63,771 bases of DNA from Defluviitaleaceae bacterium. GTDB taxonomy: Bacteria; Bacillota; Clostridia; Lachnospirales; WQUN01. A program made the position numbers and the translations under genes. This document shows, one piece after another, positions 32,957 to 41,347 of the stretch (positions within the stretch are counted from its first letter, which is position 1; every line of letters starts with the position of its first letter). The DNA is taken from positions 1-63,771 of the forward strand of contig WQSG01000009.1 in the NCBI GenBank assembly GCA_009788055.1. The letters are read 5' to 3'. The notes under the pieces were generated by a model, which worked only from the letters and a program-made list of their open reading frames with translations, had not been told where the DNA came from and searched no databases.

Positions 32957-33772
32957 ATGAACGCATTGAAAACCCGCTTAGACATCTGCGCCGCCGTTGC
33001 CCTTGTCACTTTCAAGGAATGGGCGGCGTATCGCAGTCATTCCATGGTTTCAATTTTTGTCGGGCCCGTATTTTTTATTGCGCAATATTTTATTTGGACT
33101 GCTGTTTTCGCAAGCGGCGCAATGCCGGGCATGGAGCTTGAAGAAGTCATCCGCTACTTTGCGGCGGTCGCGCTAATCGGCTATCTTGTGATGGACTTTG
33201 CAGACTGGAATTTGTCTATGCTTGTGCGCACAGGCAAATTTTTGACATTTTCCCTTCGCCCGCTTAACCATAGTTTTTTCGCGCTTTCCCAAAAGGTTGG
33301 GCATCGCATTCTTGGCTTTCTTGTTGAGTTTTTGCCCTGCTGTCTTATTTTCGTATTCGTTTTCGGGATTGATATGCGCCCTGCGTATTTTGGGTGGCTA
33401 CTGCTTTCCGTTTCGCTGGCGTTCCTTATGAACTTTTATGTAAACTATTCCATAGGCCTTGCCTCGTTTTGGATTGTGCAAAGCGGCGGCATACGCTCTG
33501 TTTATTCTCTCCTTGGCGGGATTTTTTCAGGTGCGTTAATCCCCCTTGTGTTTTTTCCTGTTTCGCTTCAACGCTTGCAGTTTTTTCTGCCGTTTCAATA
33601 TACATCTTTTGTTCCCGCGATGGTGTTTTTGGGGCGGTACTCGCTTGGCGGAATAGAACTGCCAATCCCCGTTATTGTGGGGGTACAGGCGGTTGCCGTT
33701 GCGGTGGTTTTTATCTTCGCGGAGATTCTCAACTCCCTTGCAATGAAAAAATTTACAGCGGTAGGGGCGTGA
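32957..33772 (+). CDS. ABC-2 type exporter permease, first subunit
   Basis: A 271-residue integral membrane protein with about six transmembrane segments and the layout of the COG4587/COG3694 permeases that go with a COG4586 ATPase. It begins one base after the stop of the hydrolase gene, in the same direction. With the second permease (34442) and the ATPase (35215) it would make a heteromeric exporter of unknown substrate. An unrelated gene separates it from the other two. Confidence 0.82.
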   Translation: MNALKTRLDICAAVALVTFKEWAAYRSHSMVSIFVGPVFFIAQYFIWTAVFASGAMPGMELEEVIRYFAAVALIGYLVMDFADWNLSMLVRTGKFLTFSLRPLNHSFFALSQKVGHRILGFLVEFLPCCLIFVFVFGIDMRPAYFGWLLLSVSLAFLMNFYVNYSIGLASFWIVQSGGIRSVYSLLGGIFSGALIPLVFFPVSLQRLQFFLPFQYTSFVPAMVFLGRYSLGGIELPIPVIVGVQAVAVAVVFIFAEILNSLAMKKFTAVGA

Positions 33773-33780
33773 AACTGAAT

Positions 33781-34383
33781 ATGCTTACTAAGGACAAAGC
33801 TATTGAATATATTGAAATTGCTCGTTGGCTGAAGAGGTGCGAAACTTCTGTTCGATTTGGCAACAAGAAAAGATTTGAACAAGCGGAAATACAAGCGGGT
33901 AAATGTGCAAAATCCATATCTGAAATTAAAAATCACACAAACGATTTTTTAAAAGCACTTGGGATGGATGCGGCAATATTTCCCAAAATGGAACAGCCAA
34001 CATCTAAGGAGTATCGTAAAGAAATTAGAAAAATGAACTTGGAAAATCAGCACAACATAATTTGGATGAAGTTCACAAAAGACGGTTTTTTAGGTGTTGT
34101 TGCTGTTAGCAACGATATTAATTTTTGTATTCCACCATCAGCAACTTTCTATGCAGAAACGAGAAACGGCAAGCCTAAAAACAAAAATAATCGCTGGAAA
34201 TACAATACTTCCGGCATCATTGTTCATCACTTAAAGAAAGAGTGGAATGAGGATTTTATATTAGTCTTCCCATTAAAAAATTTTCCAATTAAATTTAAAC
34301 GAGGAGATATTGAGCGTGGCATTGGAAATTACTTGATTGATAAAGGAGTTCCCATCTTGGATTATTATTCCCATATGTTTTGA
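33781..34383 (+). CDS. Unknown protein inserted in the ABC operon
   Basis: About 200 residues; ATG 33781, or GTG 33769 overlapping the upstream stop. The sequence is AT-rich, with Asn and Lys codons ending in A/T, unlike the GC-richer permease genes on both sides. It has a basic N-terminal helical part (AIEYIEIARWLKRCETSVRF) and a C-terminal domain with NIIWMKFTKDGFLGVVAVSND. No family is recognised. The base composition suggests it was acquired and inserted between the two permease genes without breaking either. Confidence 0.65.
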   Translation: MLTKDKAIEYIEIARWLKRCETSVRFGNKKRFEQAEIQAGKCAKSISEIKNHTNDFLKALGMDAAIFPKMEQPTSKEYRKEIRKMNLENQHNIIWMKFTKDGFLGVVAVSNDINFCIPPSATFYAETRNGKPKNKNNRWKYNTSGIIVHHLKKEWNEDFILVFPLKNFPIKFKRGDIERGIGNYLIDKGVPILDYYSHMF

Positions 34384-34441
34384 TTCAATTAAAAACAACT
34401 TAAACAGAGGAGTGCGTAATATTGGGGTGGAGTTGTTAAAA

Positions 34442-35215
34442 ATGTTCTTTTCCATTTACAAATCTTGCATAAACGCGGCGTTTGCGCGGGCATCTGCGTA
34501 TAGGTTAAATTTTCTGTTGTCGCTGGTTATTACGCTGGGGTTTAACTTGTTGTTTCCGCTGGTGACGGTGCTTATTTACAGTGCGGGGGCCGGTTTTCCC
34601 GGTTGGGGTTTTTATGAAGTACTGCTTATGCAAGCGGTTTTTACGTTGTCTAACGGGCTGGCGGGTGTGGTTTTCAGCGGTGTGCTGTGGGCTACAATGC
34701 AACACGTTCGGGAGGGCACGTTTGAAATTGTGCTGTTGAAGCCTACAGGCCCGCTGTTTTTTTTGATTGCTACCAATTTTGATGAGGATAGTTTGGGGCT
34801 GTTGGTTGGCGGCGGCGCGTTGTTTGCGGTGGCTGTGGTTTTTGCGGATGTTTCGGTTGCGGCTGTGCCTGCGTTTTTGGTCTTGTTTGCGGCGGGTTTT
34901 TGCGTGATGGCGGGGGTAAATATGCTTATGGCGGCGACTTCTTTTAAATGGGTGGGAAATTCGCGCATTCCTGAGATTTTCGATAGCTTGCTTAATTTCG
35001 GAAAGTACCCGCTGACTATTTTCCCCAATGCCATTCGTGGGCTTGCCACGTTTGTTATTCCCGTTGGAATGATTGCGTTTTATCCCGCAAACGCGCTTTT
35101 GGGCAATTGGGATTGGCGAACACTTTTTGTAGTTGTGCCGTCCATTTTGTTTATGCTTTTTGGTGTGCGGACGTATCAAAAAATGGTGCGGGCGTACGAA
35201 GGGGTGGGCGGCTGA
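34442..35215 (+). CDS. ABC-2 type exporter permease, second subunit
   Basis: A 257-residue membrane protein with about six transmembrane segments; YKSCINAAFARASAYRLNFLL at the start and REGTFEIVLLKPTGPLFFL are typical of this permease family. I chose the ATG at 34442, after GGGGTGGAG. A GTG at 34427 would add five residues, and the longer frame overlaps the preceding gene. Its stop overlaps the ATPase start (TGATG), giving translational coupling. Confidence 0.85.
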   Translation: MFFSIYKSCINAAFARASAYRLNFLLSLVITLGFNLLFPLVTVLIYSAGAGFPGWGFYEVLLMQAVFTLSNGLAGVVFSGVLWATMQHVREGTFEIVLLKPTGPLFFLIATNFDEDSLGLLVGGGALFAVAVVFADVSVAAVPAFLVLFAAGFCVMAGVNMLMAATSFKWVGNSRIPEIFDSLLNFGKYPLTIFPNAIRGLATFVIPVGMIAFYPANALLGNWDWRTLFVVVPSILFMLFGVRTYQKMVRAYEGVGG

Positions 35216-36195
35216 TGAATGTCATTGAGGTGAGCAACCTTACAAAAACATATACAACCCATAAACGCGGAAGCGGCTTTGGCGCGGCGGTGAAAAGCCT
35301 TTTTGTGCGCGAAAAGGTTGAGGTTTGCGCCGTGGATGATATTTCTTTCACGGTGAAAAAGGGTAGCATCTGCGGGCTTTTGGGGCCGAACGGCGCGGGG
35401 AAATCCACCACGATAAAAATGCTTTGCGGCGCATTGTATCCGACGGGTGGGAAAATAAATTCGCTGGGCTTTAACCCCTACGCCGACCGCAAAAAATACG
35501 TGCGCAAAATAGGCGCGGTGTTCGGGCAACGCTCGCAGCTTGTGTGGGATATTCCGCCCGTGGACAGCTTTAATATGAACCGAGCAATTTACGCAATACC
35601 CGCCGCCGATTACAAAAAACGCCTTTCGCACCTTGCCGCGCTTTTTGAAATCCAAGACGTAATGCAAAAGCCAACCCGCGTACTTTCCCTCGGCGAGCGC
35701 ATGAAATGCGAGTTCATTATGGCAATGCTTCACAACCCCGAAATCGTTTTCTTGGACGAGCCCACAATAGGGCTGGACATTCTGGCAAAGACAAAAATCC
35801 GCGAGTTTATCCGCGAAATAAACGCGGGCGGAACAACCTTCATCCTAACCACCCACGACCTTGAAGACGTACAGCAGCTTGCCGAACACATTATAATAAT
35901 CAACCACGGCAAAAAGGTTTTCGATGATACGCTCCCCCGCTTGCAACATTATGTAGGCGAACGCAAAATAATCGAACTGAAACTAAACGTGCCGCTAACA
36001 ATTGATATAGGCAAAGAACTTAACGCCCGCATAATAAAACAGCCCTCCCCCGTGGAGCTTACGCTGGAAGTAGATACCGCGTCCACCCCCATCGGCGAAT
36101 TTATCGCCGCACTGTCGCGGAAAACAAACTTCGCAGATATCGCCATAAAGGCACTTCCCATGGAGGAAATTATCTCGCAAATTTATTCGGAGTAG
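35215..36195 (+). CDS. ABC transporter ATP-binding protein (COG4586-like)
   Basis: A 326-residue ATPase: Walker A GPNGAGKS (57-64), Q-loop in GAVFGQRSQLVWDIP, the signature in the variant form LSLGERMKCE normal for this subfamily, Walker B IVFLDEPTIGLD, and switch His in LTTHD. A C-terminal extension of about 85 residues resembles that of ABC-2 ATPases such as DrrA/CcmA. It powers the two permeases encoded just upstream. Substrate unknown; lipid, antibiotic or polysaccharide export are possibilities. Confidence 0.92.
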   Translation: MNVIEVSNLTKTYTTHKRGSGFGAAVKSLFVREKVEVCAVDDISFTVKKGSICGLLGPNGAGKSTTIKMLCGALYPTGGKINSLGFNPYADRKKYVRKIGAVFGQRSQLVWDIPPVDSFNMNRAIYAIPAADYKKRLSHLAALFEIQDVMQKPTRVLSLGERMKCEFIMAMLHNPEIVFLDEPTIGLDILAKTKIREFIREINAGGTTFILTTHDLEDVQQLAEHIIIINHGKKVFDDTLPRLQHYVGERKIIELKLNVPLTIDIGKELNARIIKQPSPVELTLEVDTASTPIGEFIAALSRKTNFADIAIKALPMEEIISQIYSE

Positions 36196-36196
36196 T

Positions 36197-36225
36197 GGTA
36201 TAATACTTTTCGGAACAATTCTTAG
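36197..36225 (+). promoter_or_regulatory. Promoter/leader module, copy 2
   Basis: GG-TATAAT-A, five variable bases, CGGAACAATTCTTAG, matching 31126-31154 in 24 of 29 positions or more. The -10 TATAAT is at 36199-36204; the leader is about 25 bases. Confidence 0.6.
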
Positions 36226-36237
36226 GGAGTGATAAAA

Positions 36238-36810
36238 ATGCTTGCGGAAAAACTTGAGCGTTACACCTACGCCGATTATCTGGAATGGGGCGAAGATGTA
36301 AAGTGCGAACTGATTGACGGAATAATTTACAATATGGCATCACCATCAGCGCGCCATCAGGATGTTGTGTTTGAACTGGGAAGCCGTTTTAAAAATTTTT
36401 TAAGGGGACGGCGTTGCAAGACGTATCTCGCGCCGCTTGATGTGCGCCTTAACGCACATTCTTTTGACGATACCATCGTTCAGCCCGATATAATTATTCT
36501 GTGCGACAGAACCAAACTTGACCCAAAAGGCAGGGGAATAATAGGCGCGCCTGATATGGTAGTAGAGGTTATGTCGCCATCCACCGCGTACAAAGACCGC
36601 GCCCTGAAGCATAAAAAATACATGGATGCGGGCATAAAAGAGTACTGGATTGCAGACTCCGAAAACAACACAATGGAAGTCTATTTGTTGGAAAACGGCA
36701 AGTACTATTCGCGGCACTATGGTGGAAATGATAAAGTTCCCGTGCAAGTTTTGCCCAAGCTGGAAATAGACCTTGGCGAAGTTTTTGCCGAGGAAGTTTG
36801 GGGAGAGTAA
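36238..36810 (+). CDS. Uma2-family (DUF820) restriction-endonuclease-like protein
   Basis: 190 residues with the Uma2/DUF820 pattern: YTYADYLEWGEDVKCELIDG, VQPDIIILCD, GAPDMVVEVMSPSTAYKDRA, and HKKYMDAGIKEYWIADSEN. The D...E-x-(V) pattern matches a PD-(D/E)XK nuclease core. The family is widespread but its role is unsettled; links to mobile elements and to DNA repair or defence have been suggested. The start at ATG 36238 follows GGGAGTG. It is followed at once by capA. Confidence 0.85.
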   Translation: MLAEKLERYTYADYLEWGEDVKCELIDGIIYNMASPSARHQDVVFELGSRFKNFLRGRRCKTYLAPLDVRLNAHSFDDTIVQPDIIILCDRTKLDPKGRGIIGAPDMVVEVMSPSTAYKDRALKHKKYMDAGIKEYWIADSENNTMEVYLLENGKYYSRHYGGNDKVPVQVLPKLEIDLGEVFAEEVWGE

Positions 36811-36811
36811 T

Positions 36812-38272
36812 ATGTCCATAAAATCCTATCGTATGTGGTTAATTCTGTTTGCATTGGTAGCGGTGGTTATAGTTGTAATTGGGGCTGTGCTTATTTTTTC
36901 GGACGGACGGGGCGGGCAAGTCGCGCCTGTTTTTGCGGAAGAACCGCTGTATTTACCTGCCGCCGAAACGGTTTTTTTAGAAGCCCCTGAAAACGGCGAG
37001 GAAGAGACCGAGCCGCCCGAACCCGAGCCAACGCCCACGCCCGAACCAACCCCGCCCCCGACTGCGCGGCTGGCATTCGTGGGCGATATCATGTGCCACG
37101 CGGAACAGCTTAACGCGGCACGTATCGCAGCGGGCGAATACGATTTCAACTACGCATTCAGATACATCGCGCCGTACATACAATCGGCAGATTTTGCAAT
37201 AGGCAATTTGGAGACCACGCTTGTACGCGGCGGTTATGCGGGTTGGCCTTTGTTTCGTTCGCCCAAGGCACTTGCGGAAGCACTGGTAACGGCGGGCTTC
37301 GACATGGTGACAACGGGCAACAATCACAGCTTTGACGCTGGTGTGGCGGGAGTGCGTTCCACCATAGAAATCCTAAACGAAGTAGGGCTTGCGTTCACAG
37401 GCACATATCTCACGCCCGAATGCCGCAACGAAATCACCGTATTTGAAGTAAACGGATTCACCTTTGCAATCGTGAACATGACCATGCATAAAAACGCGCT
37501 TTGTCTTGGCGAATACAACTTTATGGTAAAGGTAATTTATCTGGATTTGGTTGGGCAATCGGTAATCGACTACGACCTTATCCGCGACACAATGGCCCGC
37601 GCCCGCGCATTGGAAACGGATTTCATAATCGCGTCACCGCACATAGGCATCGAATACTATGGCACAATGAACCGCGCAGGCGGCGGGCATCAGTGGGACA
37701 ATTTCGACCGCACAGACACACGCTGGGTAAACTGGATGCGCACCATGGAACTGTTCCTTGACGAAGGCGCGGACATGGTAATGAATCATCACCCGCACAC
37801 GCTTCTTCCCGCAGAATTTGTGTATGTGCCGCTGGAAGACGGAACATATCGCCGCGCCTTTATGGCGTATTCCATGGCGAATTTCGTTTCCGCACAGCGA
37901 ACCCAACCCCGCGAAACCAGCGCGGTATTTTATGTAGACGTTACACGCGACGAGTACGGCAATCCGTTTATTTACGCCGCGTCCTACGTGCCGATATGGG
38001 TACGCCAACACGACCCCACCCGCGCACCGCTTCTATGCTTCACCGTCCTGCCCGTATACGATACCCTGCGCCGCGTGGAAGAAGGCGAAACCCCCGACCT
38101 TCGCCCGCAAGATATCGAACGCCTGCGCGTCGTCCACAACGATGTAACCCATATGCTTTCAGGCGAACCAATCCCGCTTGACGAAATGGCGCAAGAATAC
38201 CCCATCACCCGCTACCGCACACGCGCCCAATTCCCCGGCTTGCCGCTTTGGGGGACGTTGCCGTGGCGATAG
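36812..38272 (+). CDS. capA: CapA/PgsA-like metallophosphatase-fold protein, membrane anchored
   Basis: 486 residues: an N-terminal transmembrane anchor (about 10-30), a Glu/Pro/Thr-rich spacer (about 60-85), then the CapA domain (LAFVGDIMCHAEQL, IGNLETTLV, MVTTGNNHSFDAG, IIASPHIGIEYYG, MVMNHHPH). Relatives function in poly-gamma-glutamate synthesis or export, but no pgsB or pgsC lies nearby, so a different surface-polymer or phosphatase role is possible. The start follows GGGGAGAG and lies one base after the Uma2 stop. A palindromic repeat follows. Confidence 0.85.
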   Translation: MSIKSYRMWLILFALVAVVIVVIGAVLIFSDGRGGQVAPVFAEEPLYLPAAETVFLEAPENGEEETEPPEPEPTPTPEPTPPPTARLAFVGDIMCHAEQLNAARIAAGEYDFNYAFRYIAPYIQSADFAIGNLETTLVRGGYAGWPLFRSPKALAEALVTAGFDMVTTGNNHSFDAGVAGVRSTIEILNEVGLAFTGTYLTPECRNEITVFEVNGFTFAIVNMTMHKNALCLGEYNFMVKVIYLDLVGQSVIDYDLIRDTMARARALETDFIIASPHIGIEYYGTMNRAGGGHQWDNFDRTDTRWVNWMRTMELFLDEGADMVMNHHPHTLLPAEFVYVPLEDGTYRRAFMAYSMANFVSAQRTQPRETSAVFYVDVTRDEYGNPFIYAASYVPIWVRQHDPTRAPLLCFTVLPVYDTLRRVEEGETPDLRPQDIERLRVVHNDVTHMLSGEPIPLDEMAQEYPITRYRTRAQFPGLPLWGTLPWR

Positions 38273-38284
38273 ACGGAAATTGGG

Positions 38285-38542
38285 TTAAGTTCTCGGGGCT
38301 CTGCCCCGAACCCCGCAAGCCCCTCACGCACGCTGCGCGTGCTGGCCGGGCGGCCTGCCGCGGCACCGGCTTACGCCGGACGTGCTTTGAAAAGGCTTGA
38401 CCCAAACTTTGACATGGACTAGCGATTAACTGAAAATCGCAACCAAAAAATCCGCGTATGCGGATTTTTGAGTTAACGTTTTTTGTCGAACTTTTTTTCA
38501 AAAAAGTTCGTAGGGGTTCGGGGACGAAGTCCCCGAGGTCTT
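38285..38542. repeat. Palindromic intergenic repeat, copy 4, with nested insertion
   Basis: Between two same-direction genes. CGGGGCTCTGCCCCG start, tag GACTAGCGATTAAC (plus orientation), central ATCCGC/GCGGAT hairpin, GAACTTT/AAAGTTC hairpin, closing GGGGACGAAGTCCCC and AGGTCTTA. The AAGCC/TTTGAAAAGGCTT arm hairpin is cleanly split by the block at 38322-38385. Confidence 0.88.
38322..38385. repeat. Nested GC-rich repeat inside copy 4
   Basis: 64 bases from CCTCACGCACG to GCCGGACGTGC placed between AAGCC and TTTGAAAAGGC; removing it restores the canonical arm. The same block occurs at about 15337-15411. Confidence 0.8.
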
Positions 38543-38562
38543 ATGCAAAACTAATTCCCGTA

Positions 38563-38591
38563 TTGACAAATAGCAATTAATCCATTAGATT
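38563..38591 (+). promoter_or_regulatory. Sigma-A promoter of the MATE gene
   Basis: TTGACA (38563-38568) and TAGATT (38586-38591) are 17 bases apart. The start site would be near 38598, giving a leader of about 120 bases. Confidence 0.6.
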
Positions 38592-38614
38592 AACCTGTAT
38601 AAAATCAAATATTC

Positions 38615-38690
38615 GTAGCGCAAGCTACCTTGCACCCACGCAAGCCAAAATTGCGGACGGCATATGCCGTAGTATTTTGGCTTGTTTTTT
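38615..38690 (+). promoter_or_regulatory. Candidate transcription attenuator or riboswitch in the MATE leader
   Basis: Three elements lie in the leader. GTAGC-GCAA-GCTAC (38615-38628) is a GNRA-tetraloop hairpin. CTTGC-ACCCAC-GCAAG (38629-38644) is a second short hairpin. A terminator stem follows, CAAGCCAAAAT (38641-38651) pairing with ATTTTGGCTTG (38674-38684) and followed by six T. The second hairpin and the terminator share bases 38641-38644, so they cannot form together. The terminator loop is itself a palindrome (ACGGCATATGCCGT). It matches no riboswitch class I know. Confidence 0.6.
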
Positions 38691-38719
38691 ATTTGCAAGC
38701 GGGAAAGAGGGAGAGCGTT

Positions 38720-40057
38720 ATGGAAAAAATCGCAAGCAAGCCGACAATGGCGCATTTGTTAAAATTCACGCTTCCAACAATTTTATCCACGCTGATAATG
38801 AACACATTTGGAATAGTGGACGGTATTTTTGTGTCGCGGCTTATCGACCCAATGGCTTTATCGGCGGTTAATATTGTATTTCCGTTTATGTCTTTTGTGA
38901 TGGCGTTTGGGTTTATGATGGGCGTTGGGGGTAACGCGCTGGTTGCGAAAAAAATTGGCGAAGGGCGGGAAAAAGAGGGCAGGGAGAATTTCAGCCTTAT
39001 AACGCTGGTGTCGCTTGTTGGGGCGGTTGCGATATCGGTTGCGGCGATATTTTTCCCCGAAGTTATTTTGAACATCTTGGGTGCGGATGACTATGTTCGC
39101 CCTGTCGCAATGGAATATATGCAGCCGATGTTGTTTTTTCTTCCCGCCGCAGTGCTGGGGATGGTTTTTCAGCAATTTTTGATTACCGCAGGCAAGGCGC
39201 ATTATGGTGCGGTTATGTCTTTTGCGGGCGGGATTTTGAGCGCGGTGCTCAATTATGTATTCATTTACGTGCTTGATATGGGTATTGGCGGCGCGGCGAT
39301 TGCAACAAGCGTGGGCTGGATTATTCCCGCCGTGGTTGGGCTTGTATATTTTTCTTTCAACCGAAGCGGCGCGTTGCATTTTGTTTCGCCGCGGTTGGAC
39401 TTTGCGGCACTGGGAAGGTCGTGCGTAAACGGCTCGTCCGAAATGGTGGCAATGCTTTCCGTAAGCATCACAACCATTTTGATGAACAATATCCTGATGT
39501 ACTTAGACGACGGCGGCGCGGCGGCGGTTGGGGCTTCCGCAATAATGTTCGGCGGCATGGGAATATTCGCGGCGTTGTTTATGGGCTATGCCCAAGGGGT
39601 CGCCCCGATAATCAGCTACAATTACGGCAAGGGCGATACTCGCAATTTAAAAAAGGCGTATTCAAACAGCTTGCGCTTGATAGGCCTTCTTTCCGTAATT
39701 GCTTCCGTCGCGGCGTTTTTGCTTGCGGATTTGCTAATCAAAATCTACGGCGTACCCGTAAACACACCCATGCACGATATGGCGCGGACGGGGCTGATGT
39801 TCTTAGCCGCAGGGTTCATATTTATGGGATTTAATTCCTTTGGCTCTATGTTTTTTACGGCACTAAACAACGGCGTGGTATCCTCGGTGCTGGCGTTGTT
39901 TAACACGCTTATCTTCGTTGTTATCACCCTTGCCGCTTTGCCGCCGCTGTTTGGTTTAACAGGCGCGTGGGCGGCAACCCCCGCCGCCGAAGTTTTGAGC
40001 ATAGCAATGACCGTTTTTTTCCTCCGCGTTATGAAGAAAAAATATGGCTATTCGTGA
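38720..40057 (+). CDS. MATE-family multidrug/cation exporter
   Basis: A 445-residue protein with 12 predicted transmembrane segments and MatE features (MAHLLKFTLPTILSTLIMN, GVGGNALVAKKIGEG, GYAQGVAPIISYNYGKGD). MATE pumps exchange Na+ or H+ for organic cations. The start at ATG 38720 follows GAGGGAGAG; the frame is open back to 38630 through the leader, but that segment forms the terminator hairpin. Its last 10 bases overlap the 3' end of trmD on the other strand. Transcription is probably set by the leader. Confidence 0.92.
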   Translation: MEKIASKPTMAHLLKFTLPTILSTLIMNTFGIVDGIFVSRLIDPMALSAVNIVFPFMSFVMAFGFMMGVGGNALVAKKIGEGREKEGRENFSLITLVSLVGAVAISVAAIFFPEVILNILGADDYVRPVAMEYMQPMLFFLPAAVLGMVFQQFLITAGKAHYGAVMSFAGGILSAVLNYVFIYVLDMGIGGAAIATSVGWIIPAVVGLVYFSFNRSGALHFVSPRLDFAALGRSCVNGSSEMVAMLSVSITTILMNNILMYLDDGGAAAVGASAIMFGGMGIFAALFMGYAQGVAPIISYNYGKGDTRNLKKAYSNSLRLIGLLSVIASVAAFLLADLLIKIYGVPVNTPMHDMARTGLMFLAAGFIFMGFNSFGSMFFTALNNGVVSSVLALFNTLIFVVITLAALPPLFGLTGAWAATPAAEVLSIAMTVFFLRVMKKKYGYS

Positions 40058-40824
40058 TTGGTTTGGATTAAATCGGGGCGTTTGGTTTTCGTGCGCTCGA
40101 CAGATTTTTCATGACGCCATTGCGCGATTTTTCCGTGATGGCCTGAAAGGAGAATTTCGGGAACTTCCCTGCCGCGGAAAACGGGCGGGCGGGTGTAGTG
40201 CGGGTGTTCCAAAAGCGGTGCGCCGCTTTCGGTTTGCGTTGTGGAAAAGCTTTCGTTTTGGTGGGATTCTTCCTTGCCCAACACGCCCGTTATCAACCGC
40301 GAAACGGCATCTATAAGCACCAGCGCGGCGGGTTCGCCGCCTGTAAGCACATAGTCGCCTATGGAAATTTCTTCCGTTACGATTTCTTCAATCACGCGCT
40401 CATCAATGCCTTCGTAGTGGCCGCAAATTAAAATAATGTCTTTTTCGGCAGAAAGTTCTTGCGCTTTGGCCTGCGTCAAAACACGCCCCTGCGGAGAAAG
40501 ATAAAGCACCTGCGGTGCGGCGTATCCGCTTACACTTGAAAGTGGCGTTTGCTTGCTCTCGAAGCCGTTTTCTGCTTGCTTTCGCTGTGAGATTTCTCGC
40601 ATCACGTATTCGTAAGCATCAAAAATAGGCGGTGCCATCATTACCATACCCGCCCCGCCGCCATATGGCGCATCGTCTACTTGCCCGTGTTTGTTTACGG
40701 CGAAGTCGCGGATATTTACCGCGTTCACTTTTACAATACCCGCCGCCGCCGCCCGCCCCAGAATGCTGTGGCTTGCGGCTTGCTGTATCATTTCGGGGAA
40801 CAGGGTAAGGACATGAAAGGTCAT
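40048..40824 (-). CDS. trmD: tRNA (guanine37-N1)-methyltransferase TrmD
   Basis: A 258-residue SPOUT methyltransferase that makes m1G37 in tRNAs and prevents +1 frameshifting. Motifs: FHVLTLFPEMI, YGGGAGMVMMAPPI, LYLSPQGRVL, ICGHYEGIDERVIE (trefoil-knot SAM site), SIGDYVLTGGEPAALVLIDAVSRL, LEHPHYTRPPVFRG, VPEILLSGHHGKIAQWR. Its ATG overlaps the rimM stop (ATGA). The usual rpsP and rplS neighbours are absent. Confidence 0.97.
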   Translation of the reverse strand: MTFHVLTLFPEMIQQAASHSILGRAAAAGIVKVNAVNIRDFAVNKHGQVDDAPYGGGAGMVMMAPPIFDAYEYVMREISQRKQAENGFESKQTPLSSVSGYAAPQVLYLSPQGRVLTQAKAQELSAEKDIILICGHYEGIDERVIEEIVTEEISIGDYVLTGGEPAALVLIDAVSRLITGVLGKEESHQNESFSTTQTESGAPLLEHPHYTRPPVFRGREVPEILLSGHHGKIAQWRHEKSVERTKTKRPDLIQTNHE

Positions 40825-41330
40825 ATTTTCAGCTCCCGAATGCCATCCAAAAGCCGCAGGATAATTTTGCCGCCCTTTATATCAACGTCCACAATTACGT
40901 CTTTGATTGCGGGTAGCATGAAAGATTCGCCCTCCGAAGTCTCAATCACATACACATCATTCGCGCCCGTGTGCAAAACCCGCGACAAAACCCCGATATC
41001 TTCGCCGCTTTCGGTTTCCGCCTGCAAGCCAACCAAATCGCGAATATAATACTCGCCATCGTCCAGCGGCAACGCTTTTTCCTGCGGTACAAAAATCTCC
41101 GCGCCAATTAATTTTTCCGCTGCGTTACGGTCGTTTACTTCCACAAGTTTTAGAATCACAATGTTTTTCTGCAACCGCGCATTTGCCAATTTGTACGCCG
41201 CGCCGCCAATATTAATTTCGCCGCCGATTAGCAACTCAAAACGCGCAGGGTCGTCCGTGGTGGGCAAAACTCTAAACTCACCACGAATACCCTGCGCCTT
41301 TGTAATTATCCCAATCTGAAAATCTGCCAT
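40821..41330 (-). CDS. rimM: 16S rRNA processing protein RimM
   Basis: A 169-residue ribosome-assembly factor that helps mature the 30S head by binding S19. The N-terminal RimM domain (IGIITKAQGIRGEFRVLPTTDDPARF) and the C-terminal PRC barrel (YYIRDLVGLQAETESGEDIG, VYVIETSEGESFMLPAIKDVIVDVDI) are present. It has an AAGGAGA ribosome-binding site and is translationally coupled to trmD. A palindromic repeat separates it from glyA upstream. Confidence 0.95.
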   Translation of the reverse strand: MADFQIGIITKAQGIRGEFRVLPTTDDPARFELLIGGEINIGGAAYKLANARLQKNIVILKLVEVNDRNAAEKLIGAEIFVPQEKALPLDDGEYYIRDLVGLQAETESGEDIGVLSRVLHTGANDVYVIETSEGESFMLPAIKDVIVDVDIKGGKIILRLLDGIRELKI

Positions 41331-41347
41331 TTGTTTCTCCTTGCTTT

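Noticed and set aside
36812..38272. Poly-gamma-glutamate capsule operon
   Set aside because: Only the CapA-like gene is present; no ligase (pgsB/capB) or pgsC gene lies nearby, so capsule synthesis is not supported.
38630..38719. Longer start (TTG 38630) for the MATE protein
   Set aside because: The added segment is encoded by the terminator hairpin and lacks a ribosome-binding site; ATG 38720 has GAGGGAGAG.
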